64,000 nt of DNA from Bacillus sp. HNG (GCF_003400205.1 NZ_QUQV01000005.1:62001-126000); one strand, 5' to 3'; shown: positions 8,998 through 17,301, numbered from the stretch's first letter. Numbers and translations: made by a program. Notes: generated by a model not told the origin, from the sequence alone.

Positions 8998-9609
8998 CTA
9001 ATCCTGCAATCCTAGATTTACGAACGCAGAAATAACAATGCGGTTGAGCAAACGAGAAATTTCTTCAAAATGAAGTTCTTCCTCTGTTGTTTCAAAAAAG
9101 AACTGCATAATAACCTCATTGATAGCCCCAACCATAGCCTGGGCAACAATTCTCATTTCTTTTTGGGTAACAGTTGTTGGGAGTTCCGTTTCTACAGTCT
9201 GTAAAATGATGGTAGCAAACACTTGGTGTGACCGTTGCCTAACTAATTCCACATTCCGAGATACGCCAACGGATTCCACTAGTAAAATTTGAGCCACATT
9301 TTTGTTTTCAAAGCAAATTTGGATATAGCAATTAATCCCTGCAAATGCCTTGTATGTCATTCTTTCTTCCTTTAAAATGGCATGCTTTACTTCCTCGGCC
9401 ATTTCATCGCCCAGTTGTTCAAACAAGGCAACCATAAGATCCTCTTTACTTTTAAAATGCTGATAGAAGGTTGTCTTTGAAACTCTTGCCATTTCCACAA
9501 TTTCAAGCACAGATGTCTTTTGGTACCCCGCTTCGGTAAAAAGCTTTAATCCCGCAAATAACATTTTTTCTCTTGCCTCAATTGGCATTTCTGTCACAAA
9601 TAACAACAT
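8998..9609 (-). CDS. TetR/AcrR family repressor of lipid operon
   Basis: A 203-residue repressor with a three-helix DNA-binding domain at about residues 10-57 (AGYQKTSVLEIVEMARVSK then TTFYQHFKSKEDL) and a ligand-binding helical C-terminus. It is the first gene of its own operon, so it likely represses itself, the SCP2 gene and the SDR. A good promoter and an 18-bp palindrome lie directly upstream. Fatty acyl-CoA is a plausible inducer by analogy with FadR-type TetR proteins, but this is inference. Confidence 0.9.
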   Translation of the reverse strand: MLLFVTEMPIEAREKMLFAGLKLFTEAGYQKTSVLEIVEMARVSKTTFYQHFKSKEDLMVALFEQLGDEMAEEVKHAILKEERMTYKAFAGINCYIQICFENKNVAQILLVESVGVSRNVELVRQRSHQVFATIILQTVETELPTTVTQKEMRIVAQAMVGAINEVIMQFFFETTEEELHFEEISRLLNRIVISAFVNLGLQD

Positions 9610-9626
9610 TCATCCATCCATTCTTG

Positions 9627-9644
9627 TACGTGTACGTATCCGTA
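9627..9644. promoter_or_regulatory. Candidate TetR operator
   Basis: Two abutting 9-base half-sites, TACGTGTAC and GTATCCGTA, form a palindrome with two mismatched pairs. It lies at about +4 to +21 of the transcript from the promoter at 9655-9683, where a bound repressor would block initiation. Confidence 0.6.
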
Positions 9645-9654
9645 TTTCATTTTT

Positions 9655-9683
9655 ATTGTATAATCAAGAGTATATAATTTCAA
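9655..9683 (-). promoter_or_regulatory. Sigma-A promoter of TetR-SCP2-SDR operon
   Basis: On the minus strand TTGAAA, 17 bases, TACAAT. Confidence 0.7.
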
Positions 9684-9685
9684 GA

Positions 9686-9727
9686 AAATTTAAAAACATT
9701 CAGTCGACATGAACTTATCGACTGAAT
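9686..9727 (-). terminator. topB terminator
   Basis: Perfect 10-bp stem (9698-9707 with 9718-9727), 10-base loop, then TTTTTA and more T-rich sequence on the minus strand. It insulates topB from the next promoter. Confidence 0.85.
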
Positions 9728-9732
9728 ATTCT

Positions 9733-11913
9733 TTAGTTCCCATTTGGCACTTTTGCCGGAAACTCAAATTCTATTTTCTGAGTTTGCTCATTCCATTTCA
9801 AATATGCATCAAAGGTTTTATTGTCCTTTTTAAAGCCTTTTATGAGATTTGTCTTATTCCCTGAAAGAAGCTTCCCCGCATTTGTGTTCGAAATCGTTTT
9901 CCCTAATATCTTCCCTGAAATAGTGAATTGGCATCCATTTGTTTTATAGTTTGCACAGCCATAAAATTTGCCTTTATTAATCACATTACCTCCACATTTC
10001 TTACAGGTTCCTACCACTGTTCCGATTTCTTTTTTCTTATATTTGCTTTTTGGAGAGCTCACGCTTTCCACATTCACATTGGAAAGGTCCCATTCTCCAC
10101 TTTGTTCCTTCGCATCGTTGATAATCTTTTGAGAAAGCTTTTTTGTCTGAAGCATAAAGGATGCTGGTGAAGCTTGTCCTTGTCCTATTTCATGGAGGCG
10201 CTGTTCCCATTTTGCTGTCATTTCAGGAGACGCAAGGATTTTATCACCAATTACATCAATTAAAAGAATACCTTTTTCCGTTGCAAATACTTGGTTCTTC
10301 TCAACCTTAATGTAATTCCTGTCTTTAAGCATGGTGATAATGCCAGCACGTGTTGCTTCTGTGCCAAGTCCTTCCGTTTTAGCCAAAATCTTCTCCAATT
10401 CATCATTCTCAATATGCTTACCAGCCGTTTTCATCAGTGTAATGAGTTGCCCTTCGGTATATCGCTTTGGTGGTTGAGTTTTGCCCTCTTTTGTGTAACT
10501 TTTTTCAACCACACCAGATTCACCTTTTTCAAGTGGAGGCAGAATGACATCCTTGTCCTTTCCATCTTCTTCAAATAGGACTTTTCTCCAGCCCTCCTGG
10601 AGCATCACCTTTCCCTTTGTAATGAATTCAGCACGCTTGTCCACCAACGTTCTAACAGATGTATAGTTAAAAATGGCTGGCTGATAATGGGCAGCAATTA
10701 ATCTCTTTACAATGAGGTCATAAATCTTCTTCTCATCGCCTGATAGCTTGTTAGGATCTGGGACCTGCTCCGTCGGAATTATGGCATAGTGATCTGTTAC
10801 CTTCTTCTCATTCACATAGCGAAAATTATTATAAATAGATGTGATTGGAGTTGGAAAATAAGCTTGATAATCTTCTAGTTTTTGAAGCTTTGAAAAGATA
10901 TCAGGAATGGTTTGAGCCTCTCCTTTTGTAATATAGCTCGAATCGGAACGCGGATACGAAATAATTCCTCTCGTATAAAGGCTTTGTGCCACATCTAATG
11001 TTTTCTTCGGCGAAAATTTAAATGCCTTGTTTGCAGTTGCTTGAAGGCTTGACAAATTAAACAATAGAGGTGGTTGATATTCCTTCTTTTCGATTTTCAC
11101 TTCAGCTATTTCAGCAGACTTATTCCTACAAAATGCTGCAATTTTCTCTGCCATTTCCTTAGTAGAAACGCGTGACTCGTTATCCTTCATCCATTTTCCT
11201 TCAAATTGTTTGCCAGCGATTTGAAAGTCCGCAAAAACCTCCCAAAAAGCTTGAGACTTAAAGTTCGCAATTTCTTTTTCCCGTTTAACAATTAACGCCA
11301 ACGTCGGAGTTTGAACTCTTCCAGCGGAAAATACGTCAGAAATTCCTTTTTGTTTTAACAATAAAGTATAAACTCTTGAAGCATTCATGCCGACAATCCA
11401 ATCAGCACATGCACGTGCTTTTGCTTCATAGTAGAGATTTCTTGTATCCTGCTCTAACAAGAGATTTTGAAAACCTTCCTTCACTGCCTTTTCCGTTAAG
11501 GAAGAAATCCATAAACGCTTCAATGGCTTTGTTACCTTAGCCATCTCAATAATATTTCGTATAATCAATTCCCCTTCACGACCAGCGTCACCGGCATGAA
11601 TGATTTCTGTAACTTCTGGTTTTCGGAGAAGATTTTTGATAATCGTAAATTGTTTTGATTTGGACCTCATGACCCGATATAAGAAATGGTCTGGAATGAT
11701 AGGAAGGGTTTCAATTCGCCAGGTTTTCCACGCAGGATTATATTCTTCTGGGGGTAACAACTCGCAAATATGGCCTACTGCCCATGTAAAATAAGCCCCA
11801 TTTGGAAATAGGGGATTGGGTGCAACCTCAATAAACCCTTGAGATTTCTTACTCCTGAAAGGAGCAGCAAGCTTCATCGCTTGATCAGGTTTTTCCGCGA
11901 TTATCACTTTCAT
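9733..11913 (-). CDS. topB: DNA topoisomerase III
   Basis: Type IA topoisomerase that passes and decatenates single strands. The 726 residues start with KVIIAEKPDQA (TOPRIM domain), carry the acidic HAGDAGREGELI motif near residue 105, the active-site Tyr in GIISYPRSDSS near 320, and end in a zinc-finger-like domain (CKKCGG and CANY...CQF). ATG 11913 was chosen for AGAGGATAATT upstream. It is monocistronic with its own terminator. Note that a separate topA is expected elsewhere. Confidence 0.97.
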   Translation of the reverse strand: MKVIIAEKPDQAMKLAAPFRSKKSQGFIEVAPNPLFPNGAYFTWAVGHICELLPPEEYNPAWKTWRIETLPIIPDHFLYRVMRSKSKQFTIIKNLLRKPEVTEIIHAGDAGREGELIIRNIIEMAKVTKPLKRLWISSLTEKAVKEGFQNLLLEQDTRNLYYEAKARACADWIVGMNASRVYTLLLKQKGISDVFSAGRVQTPTLALIVKREKEIANFKSQAFWEVFADFQIAGKQFEGKWMKDNESRVSTKEMAEKIAAFCRNKSAEIAEVKIEKKEYQPPLLFNLSSLQATANKAFKFSPKKTLDVAQSLYTRGIISYPRSDSSYITKGEAQTIPDIFSKLQKLEDYQAYFPTPITSIYNNFRYVNEKKVTDHYAIIPTEQVPDPNKLSGDEKKIYDLIVKRLIAAHYQPAIFNYTSVRTLVDKRAEFITKGKVMLQEGWRKVLFEEDGKDKDVILPPLEKGESGVVEKSYTKEGKTQPPKRYTEGQLITLMKTAGKHIENDELEKILAKTEGLGTEATRAGIITMLKDRNYIKVEKNQVFATEKGILLIDVIGDKILASPEMTAKWEQRLHEIGQGQASPASFMLQTKKLSQKIINDAKEQSGEWDLSNVNVESVSSPKSKYKKKEIGTVVGTCKKCGGNVINKGKFYGCANYKTNGCQFTISGKILGKTISNTNAGKLLSGNKTNLIKGFKKDNKTFDAYLKWNEQTQKIEFEFPAKVPNGN

Positions 11914-12023
11914 AATTATCCTCTTTTCAATAGTACTAATCATTTAATTGTATCAAAATTCAATTGTATAGTGGAATAAAGATTTTGTGGGAGAATATGG
12001 AGCTGGTATGAGGAAGATAACGA

Positions 12024-12054
12024 GCTAAAAAACCATTCATGATGGTTTTTTAGC
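12024..12054 (-). terminator. Terminator overlapping a coding 3' end
   Basis: 13-bp perfect stem (12024-12036 with 12042-12054), 5-base loop; the right arm encodes the last codons and stop of the gene ending at 12037. Confidence 0.75.
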
Positions 12055-12318
12055 TTCTCTTCTCTGCAAATACATTTGTGTTTGTTCGACAAGATGATGG
12101 ATGGATATGACCGTTAATTCCCCGTGCTGTACAGTTCCTACAGCAAAGCGACCTTCATCATCCTCCACAATAAAAGAGGTTCCATGATCAGCGTCCAAAA
12201 TTTTATCACAAATGGAAATGATTTTATTATACAAATCATCTTTATTGAGATTCATACTTTTTGTTTGTGAGGTAAACCGGATAATGAGTTCTTTACCATT
12301 ATAATTGTATCGGAACAT
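12037..12318 (-). CDS. Hypothetical protein in operon with HD-GYP gene
   Basis: A 93-residue soluble protein of unknown family. ATG 12318 has GGAGGTTATTAAA in front; an ATG five codons earlier has no site. The sequence alternates short beta-like stretches (FIVEDDEGRFAVGTV and LTVISIHHL) with helices. It starts 15 bases after the HD-GYP stop and is surely cotranscribed with it, so a role in the same signalling path is possible. Confidence 0.7.
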   Translation of the reverse strand: MFRYNYNGKELIIRFTSQTKSMNLNKDDLYNKIISICDKILDADHGTSFIVEDDEGRFAVGTVQHGELTVISIHHLVEQTQMYLQRREAKKPS

Positions 12319-12333
12319 TTTAATAACCTCCAT

Positions 12334-13287
12334 CTAATCTGCTAAAACGCGTTCGATTTGAATTGTTTTTTGAACAGATAAATCGATTATTGTATTGGAT
12401 ACCTCAACTAATGGATTTAATAAATCATATGGATTAATATACTTAATTTTTCCTATTTGACCATCTGTTAGCAATACATGATGACCAATTAATGCATTCA
12501 TAATTTGCTGTAAAAATGGGACTAAAATGGTCGGATCAAGCTTACCGAACATATCGTCATTCATTTGTTTGATGACCTGATAGAATGGTGTTGCATCATG
12601 ATAGACCCGATTTGATGACATAGCATGAAAGACATCTGCTACTGCTACAATTTTGGATAAATAACTGATTTTGGAACCCTTTAAGCCGAAAGGATATCCT
12701 TTCCCATCCTCCCTTTCATGGTGCTGGAGGGCAACTAGGCTTATTTCATGGCTAATTCCATCCGTGTTTTTTAAAATTTCATAGCCATACATCGTATGTT
12801 TTTTTACAATTTCATATTCAGCTTTCGTTAATTTACCCGGTTTATTTAAGATTTCGGTGGGGATTTTTGTTTTACCAATGTCGTGCAAGGTCGCTGCGAT
12901 GGTGAGTGCTGATAAATCCTCATCGGATAATGAAAGCCATTTTCCTATTAACGTCGCAATGACACCCACTCCGATATTATGTCGATATGTATAATCGTCT
13001 GCAGATTGAAGCTGGTAAAACAAATAAAAAAATTGCGGAATTTCGGACGCAGTTTGGATAATTGGGATAACAGTCTGTTTAATTTCAGCAAGCGGTAGCT
13101 TCGTATGTCTTTTTACAAAATAAAAAATATCTTCTACCTGGTCAATCGCTTCCTCTAGCTTCCCGGTGATGATTGATACGGGTTGTTTAATTGAAAGTTC
13201 ACCATTGTAACCGTTATCAAGACCATCAATAATACTATCAAATTCTTCAGGCTGAATAACAGTGATTTTTGTTTGATCGTTCTTCAT
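12334..13287 (-). CDS. HD-GYP domain phosphodiesterase-like protein
   Basis: A 317-residue protein with a divergent N-terminal part and a full HD-GYP domain: HNIGVGVIAT, the HDIGK metal motif near residue 136, HHEREDGKGYP near 190, and ADVFHAMSSNRVYH. HD-GYP proteins hydrolyse c-di-GMP or related dinucleotides. There is no sensor or membrane segment. It is the first gene of a two-gene operon. Enzyme activity is likely because the metal residues are all present. Confidence 0.9.
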   Translation of the reverse strand: MKNDQTKITVIQPEEFDSIIDGLDNGYNGELSIKQPVSIITGKLEEAIDQVEDIFYFVKRHTKLPLAEIKQTVIPIIQTASEIPQFFYLFYQLQSADDYTYRHNIGVGVIATLIGKWLSLSDEDLSALTIAATLHDIGKTKIPTEILNKPGKLTKAEYEIVKKHTMYGYEILKNTDGISHEISLVALQHHEREDGKGYPFGLKGSKISYLSKIVAVADVFHAMSSNRVYHDATPFYQVIKQMNDDMFGKLDPTILVPFLQQIMNALIGHHVLLTDGQIGKIKYINPYDLLNPLVEVSNTIIDLSVQKTIQIERVLAD

Positions 13288-13613
13288 TTTGTATGACTCC
13301 CCAACTAAAGCCTTGTTTCTATTATTATATCAAAAACTGGAAATACCACAATAATTATTTGAAAATACAAAAACATTAACCAACTTTTGTAAGCGCATAT
13401 ATATTTAGCAGAATTTTTTTCCAAGAATACGTAAAAACCCCTCTATTCCCTTGACTTAACACGATTTTGGTTGTATATTATAAGCATCATTTAGCTAGAA
13501 GTTTAGTATTTTTTTTATAATATTAGTATTGTTAAAGATACATAAATGAGTGGCTATCTGATAAAAATTTTCACGCTGCACGGTTGTGCCGAAGGTTTAG
13601 GAGGAAAAGCATA
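13288..13613 (+). promoter_or_regulatory. cspD promoter and long cold-shock-type leader
   Basis: This 326-base gap holds the cspD promoter: TTGACT (13451-13456), 17 bases, TATATT (13474-13479), giving an untranslated leader of about 128 bases. Near its end is a small GCAC-loop-GTGC hairpin shortly before the ribosome site TAGGAGG. Long structured leaders are typical of csp genes and give cold-dependent translation. The left part carries the promoter of the HD-GYP gene. Confidence 0.7.
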
Positions 13614-13814
13614 ATGCAAAACGGTAAAGTTAAATGGTTTAACAACGAAAAGGGATTTGGCTTCATCGAAGTTGAAGGTGGAGACGATGTATTCGTACAC
13701 TTCACAGCTATCCAAGGTGAAGGTTACAAATCTCTAGAAGAAGGTCAAGAAGTTTCATTTGAAGTAGTAGAAGGAAATCGCGGACCTCAAGCTGCTAACG
13801 TTGTAAAGCTATAA
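13614..13814 (+). CDS. cspD: Cold shock protein
   Basis: A 66-residue single OB-fold RNA chaperone. RNP1 KGFGFIEV and RNP2 VFVHFTAI are intact. ATG 13614 follows TAGGAGGAAAAGCAT. By its place beside ypeQ it corresponds to B. subtilis cspD (synteny recalled, not tested). A second, very similar csp lies at 44324-44524 on the other strand. Confidence 0.95.
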   Translation: MQNGKVKWFNNEKGFGFIEVEGGDDVFVHFTAIQGEGYKSLEEGQEVSFEVVEGNRGPQAANVVKL

Positions 13815-13850
13815 TTCAATTCTTACATTTTATTTGAAGAATGTGAAACC

Positions 13851-13877
13851 AAGGCTGATTTTTTATCAGCCTTTTTT
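13851..13877 (+). terminator. cspD terminator
   Basis: 9-bp stem (13851-13859 with 13865-13873) and six T. Confidence 0.85.
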
Positions 13878-13878
13878 G

Positions 13879-13901
13879 GGGCTCTTTATCTGAAAGAGCC
13901 C
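13879..13901. terminator. Second hairpin, likely ypeQ terminator region
   Basis: Perfect 9-bp GC-rich stem (13879-13887 with 13893-13901). The tail is only weakly T-rich; it lies between convergent cspD and ypeQ. Confidence 0.5.
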
Positions 13902-13908
13902 TTCTTTA

Positions 13909-14085
13909 TTATGATAATTTTTCCCCATACTCCTTCAGCTTTTGACCCACTGTACAATTTTTTATACAGAAATTTTGCGCATACCGTTTACCATATTCCT
14001 TCCGAAAATATTCTCTTACGAAACAATCTTGGCAATAAGTGTCAAGCATTTCACCAACTTCCAAAATAAGTTCTTTCCGTTTCAT
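13909..14085 (-). CDS. ypeQ: YpeQ-like small Cys-rich protein
   Basis: A 58-residue protein with CQDC and C-x3-C (CIKNC) pairs, likely one zinc site. ATG 14085 has AGGAG nine bases upstream. It sits between cspD and the RNase H-like gene as ypeQ does in B. subtilis. No function is known to me. Confidence 0.8.
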   Translation of the reverse strand: MKRKELILEVGEMLDTYCQDCFVREYFRKEYGKRYAQNFCIKNCTVGQKLKEYGEKLS

Positions 14086-14192
14086 ACCATTCAACTCCTA
14101 TTTTAATCAGGTTCACTTCTGTTCATTTTAACAATCATCATTATCCTGCAGGTTTCACTTATTTTATGAGTATGACAGGTAGGCTTAATTAC

Positions 14193-14852
14193 TTAACCTT
14201 TTATTTCAAATTTACTGGAAACGAACGTCCCTTCCAAAGCTTGTGTAGCAAGTCGATCTGCTTCTGTATTTTGCTTACGTCCAATTGGATGGTAATTAGG
14301 TTGAATCCCCATTTTTTTAATTTTCTCCTCAATTCGATCCAGCCACCTATTCAGGTTTTCCTCAAAGCATGGCCATTCTCCAGAAAGCTGGTTTAACACA
14401 ACATGGGAATCCCCTTTAAAGGTCACTGTGGAATGGTGCACGCCTAATTCTTCTAATGTATTTAGCATCAACCAAAATGCAGCATATTCTGCTTCATTAT
14501 TTGATTCCATCTCTTCAAACATTTCATTGACTCTAACACGATATGGTTTTTTGTTTTGTGTATAATAAATGGCAACGCCTAAACCGGCCTTACCAGATTG
14601 TATATCATATCCCCCATCAAAATAGGCTACAATATCCTGAGGTTCAGTTTCAATTTCTTTAATCAGCTTAATGAGTTCTTTCTTCGTCCATTTTGTTTGT
14701 CGCTCATCATAAAAAACAAGATCCTTCGTACGTCCTGTTCGCTCAAAGTCTTCTGCTAATCGTAATGCCTCTTCAGCAGAAACCTCATCAGACATCAAGG
14801 TGATGACTTGATTTTTTGGCGTTTTATATGTCCATTCTAGCTTAAGCTTCAT
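14193..14852 (-). CDS. ypeP: RNase H-fold protein (YpeP-like)
   Basis: A 219-residue protein: an N-terminal unknown part of about 75 residues, then an RNase HI-like domain. The acidic set is present: Asp in YFDGGYD, Glu in NNEAEYAAF, Asp in KGDSHVV and Asp in TEADRLA, so catalysis is possible. ATG 14852 has GAGAGG nine bases upstream. It is divergent from ypdP. Its real substrate is not established here. Confidence 0.85.
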   Translation of the reverse strand: MKLKLEWTYKTPKNQVITLMSDEVSAEEALRLAEDFERTGRTKDLVFYDERQTKWTKKELIKLIKEIETEPQDIVAYFDGGYDIQSGKAGLGVAIYYTQNKKPYRVRVNEMFEEMESNNEAEYAAFWLMLNTLEELGVHHSTVTFKGDSHVVLNQLSGEWPCFEENLNRWLDRIEEKIKKMGIQPNYHPIGRKQNTEADRLATQALEGTFVSSKFEIKG

Positions 14853-14958
14853 TACGCTCATCCTCTCTTGTGGAACGTATCTTCATTTTTCCTAATTTTT
14901 AACTCATTATACACTTTTTCCATTTGCTAAGGTACTTCCAGTATCATTCATATCGTAC

Positions 14959-14964
14959 TATAAT
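14959..14964 (+). promoter_or_regulatory. -10 box of ypdP
   Basis: TATAAT about 30 bases before the riboswitch; no good -35 is seen. Confidence 0.5.
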
Positions 14965-14993
14965 AAAACTTTGGCCATTTAATGGCGTCCTTT

Positions 14994-15033
14994 CGCGGTT
15001 CGTGAACTCCCGCGTTATCAAAACTATAGGAGG
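14994..15033 (+). promoter_or_regulatory. preQ1-I riboswitch overlapping the ypdP ribosome site
   Basis: P1 stem CGCGG (14994-14998) with CCGCG (15010-15014), an 11-base loop ending in CTC, then an A-rich tail with AAAAC, then AGGAGG (15028-15033). The loop CTCC can pair with GGAG of the ribosome site to form the class I preQ1 pseudoknot, as in the Thermoanaerobacter example I recall. Binding of preQ1 would hide the site and shut off translation of the transporter. Confidence 0.8.
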
Positions 15034-15039
15034 AATACT

Positions 15040-15723
15040 ATGTATAATGAAATACTGTGGTTTATTTTTGCGATTGTTAATTTTATTTTAGTCTTGGCGA
15101 TTTACCGACTTTTTGGTAAATCTGGTTTATTTGTCTGGATTGGTTTTTCAACGGTTGCAGCTAATCTACAGGTTGTAAAAACGGTTGAGTTGTTTGGACT
15201 TACAGCTACACTCGGTAATATTATGTATGGAACAAGCTTCTTAATTACCGATATTTTAAATGAAAAATACGGTAAAGAAGAAGCGAAAAAAGGTGTGTGG
15301 CTTGGATTTTTTACACTGATTACCATGACTATTATCATGCAATTTGTGCTTGCTTTTGATCCACATAAAGTGGATTTTGCACAAGGCTCTTTGGAAACCC
15401 TTTTTGGACTGCTTCCACGGATTGCACTGGGAAGTCTCCTTGCATTTCTAATTAGTCAATATTCCGATGTTATTATTTACTCAAAAATTAAAGCACGGTT
15501 TCCAAAGGATAATCAACTTTGGATTCGAAATAACGGGAGTACAATGATTAGTCAGCTACTAGATACATTAATCTTCACAAGTATTGCGTTCATTGGAGTG
15601 TATCCATTTGACGTGTGGATCCAAATTTTCGTAACGACTTATTTTATTAAGTGGTTAGTGGCCTTAATAGATACACCTTTTATCTATATCGCTCGTACAT
15701 TTCATAAAAATAAAGAAGCATAG
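15040..15723 (+). CDS. ypdP: Queuosine precursor transporter, VUT/YhhQ family
   Basis: A 227-residue integral membrane protein with six or so hydrophobic helices and the family signature SFLITDILNEKYGKEEA near residue 65. Members of this family (COG1738) import queuosine precursors such as preQ0 or preQ1 for tRNA modification. The start follows AGGAGGAATACT, which is part of a preQ1-I riboswitch, so the regulation supports the substrate. It is followed by its own terminator. Confidence 0.93.
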   Translation: MYNEILWFIFAIVNFILVLAIYRLFGKSGLFVWIGFSTVAANLQVVKTVELFGLTATLGNIMYGTSFLITDILNEKYGKEEAKKGVWLGFFTLITMTIIMQFVLAFDPHKVDFAQGSLETLFGLLPRIALGSLLAFLISQYSDVIIYSKIKARFPKDNQLWIRNNGSTMISQLLDTLIFTSIAFIGVYPFDVWIQIFVTTYFIKWLVALIDTPFIYIARTFHKNKEA

Positions 15724-15733
15724 TTTAAATAAC

Positions 15734-15761
15734 AAGGATGTCTTGAGAGGCATTCTTTTTT
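15734..15761 (+). terminator. ypdP terminator
   Basis: 10-bp stem with G-U pairs (15734-15743 with 15748-15757), then a T-run. Confidence 0.7.
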
Positions 15762-15826
15762 CACGTATTCACAGTAATGCCGTTTTAGTGATACTATTTA
15801 CTTATTCATTTATTTGGAGGCATCTT

Positions 15827-16219
15827 ATGATTGAAGTGTATATCGATGGTGCAAGTGCTGGAGACCCCGGTCCATCTGGTGCCGGCATTTTTATTAAAGG
15901 AAATGGTGTTGTCGAAAAACATTCGATTCCACTTGGTATTATGACTAACCACGAAGCTGAGTATTACGCCTTACTTAAGGGGCTAGAAATTTGTATCCAA
16001 AATGACTACAAAGTCGTTTCCTTTCGAACGGATTCCCAGCTCGTTGACCGAGCGATTGAAAAGGAATATGTAAAAAATAAAAAATTTGTACCCTTGCTCG
16101 AAAAGGCATTACAATTATCAAAAGAATTAGATCTCTTTTTTCTAAAATGGATTCCAAGTGCACAAAATAAAGTTGCTGATGAGTTAGCAAGACAGGCTAT
16201 CAGGAAAAACGAAACGTGA
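15827..16219 (+). CDS. ypdQ: RNase HI family protein (YpdQ-like)
   Basis: A 130-residue single RNase H domain. Seen: IDGASAGDPGPSGAG at the N-terminus (first Asp), Glu in NHEAEYYAL, Asp in RTDSQLV and Asp in KVADELARQA, so the DEDD set is complete. ATG 15827 follows GGAGGCATCTT; the open frame upstream has no site. It would cut RNA of RNA-DNA hybrids, though B. subtilis relatives of this branch are poorly active as I recall. It is convergent with the next gene. Confidence 0.87.
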   Translation: MIEVYIDGASAGDPGPSGAGIFIKGNGVVEKHSIPLGIMTNHEAEYYALLKGLEICIQNDYKVVSFRTDSQLVDRAIEKEYVKNKKFVPLLEKALQLSKELDLFFLKWIPSAQNKVADELARQAIRKNET

Positions 16220-16222
16220 AGG

Positions 16223-16254
16223 AAACCCTTGGACTACATAGTTCCAAGGGTTTT
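16223..16254. terminator. Terminator ypdQ / 16253 gene
   Basis: 11-bp perfect stem (16223-16233 with 16243-16253) with T-run; it includes the stop of the convergent gene. Confidence 0.85.
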
Positions 16255-16531
16255 ATGACATAATATTTCGTTCTTCCACAAATTGATAGGCTTGTTTGCG
16301 ATTTTGAATTTGATTTTCTTTCAACATCTCTAATAAGGAGATGAAAAAGCTACCGTCAAATTCCTTCTGTGCTTTTAATGTTATTTCAATTGCAACATTT
16401 ACAATTTCATCCGTTGCTCCCGTATAATGCTGCCCAAATGAAATAAACCCCACTGCGTCTTCTCCAAGATTAAAGCCTTTTTGGGCTAAAAACTGCAAAT
16501 ATTCTTTCACACGATTTTCTAATTTAAACAA
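16253..16531 (-). CDS. Small hypothetical protein (DUF6123-like)
   Basis: A 92-residue helical acidic protein that resembles a Bacillaceae-restricted family. It starts with TTG at 16531 behind GGAGATGGAGAA; an overlapping ATG frame stops after five codons. It is monocistronic and has no recognisable motif. Confidence 0.65.
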   Translation of the reverse strand: MFKLENRVKEYLQFLAQKGFNLGEDAVGFISFGQHYTGATDEIVNVAIEITLKAQKEFDGSFFISLLEMLKENQIQNRKQAYQFVEERNIMS

Positions 16532-16601
16532 TATTCTCCATCTCCAACAAAAAATACTGAATCTAATCTAATCTAATAGTACCGCATTTTTTGTCGAAAT
16601 T

Positions 16602-17063
16602 CTACGACTTTTTTGTTAAAAAATGGGCTATTGTTCCTGTAATCATTCCAAAAATAGCACCGCCAATTACTTCTTCTGGCTGATGACCAAGTCTTTCCTT
16701 CAACTTTTTTTCCTTTTGGTCGTGGTAATGATGGTCCTTTTGACCTGCTAATCGTTCCAGTTCTTCGTCTAGTTCGTTCACTTTTATTGTTAGTTCACCA
16801 GATTGCCGGCGAATTCCTTGTGCATCATACATCACGATTAAACCAAATACCGTGGATAACGCAAAATCAATGGTGGGAATCCCTCTTTTTAATGCAATAA
16901 AGGTAGCTAATGACGAAACACCCGCTGAGTGTGAACTTGGCATTCCACCCGTTTCAAAAAAAGTGCCCCAATCCCATTTATTCGTTTTCACTTTCTTAAT
17001 TGGTATTTTTAAAAACTGAGCAAGTCCAATTGTAAGTAATGCGGTCAAGATTCCTTTGTTCAC
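16602..17063 (-). CDS. Divergent PAP2-family membrane protein (YuiD-like)
   Basis: A 153-residue membrane protein of the divergent acid-phosphatase / vanadium-haloperoxidase-like group. GGMPSSHSAGVSSL carries the family Ser-His motif and the C-terminal EVIGGAIFGMITG is a second hydrophobic helix. A charged, His-rich linker (DHHYHDQKEKK) separates them. GTG 17063 was chosen for GAGGTGAGAAGC in front. The substrate is unknown. Confidence 0.82.
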   Translation of the reverse strand: MNKGILTALLTIGLAQFLKIPIKKVKTNKWDWGTFFETGGMPSSHSAGVSSLATFIALKRGIPTIDFALSTVFGLIVMYDAQGIRRQSGELTIKVNELDEELERLAGQKDHHYHDQKEKKLKERLGHQPEEVIGGAIFGMITGTIAHFLTKKS

Positions 17064-17163
17064 GCTTCTCACCTCATGGTTAGTTTCCTAGTTCTCTCCC
17101 TTTTCTATACAAAGACATAATCCAAAATAGGATGGAAATAATACGAAATGGAGGTGACATGTC

Positions 17164-17301
17164 ATGGCGAAAAAAGCAAACAACCGCGGAAAAGCTCCAA
17201 AAGGCGTGAATCCACAAGGTTATAATGAAGATACAGAATTCTCTATGGAACCAAAAAGCGAGCTAGAAAACAGAGCAAAGAAAAAAAATACAAAGATATA
17301 A
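17164..17301 (+). CDS. sspL: Small acid-soluble spore protein L
   Basis: A 45-residue basic and Asn-rich spore protein. The core GVNPQGYNEDTEF and the tail KSELENRAKKKNTK match SspL. ATG 17164 follows GGAGGTGACATGTC. In B. subtilis sspL is forespore-specific and also sits next to ypcP. A hairpin (17312-17345) follows. Confidence 0.88.
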   Translation: MAKKANNRGKAPKGVNPQGYNEDTEFSMEPKSELENRAKKKNTKI

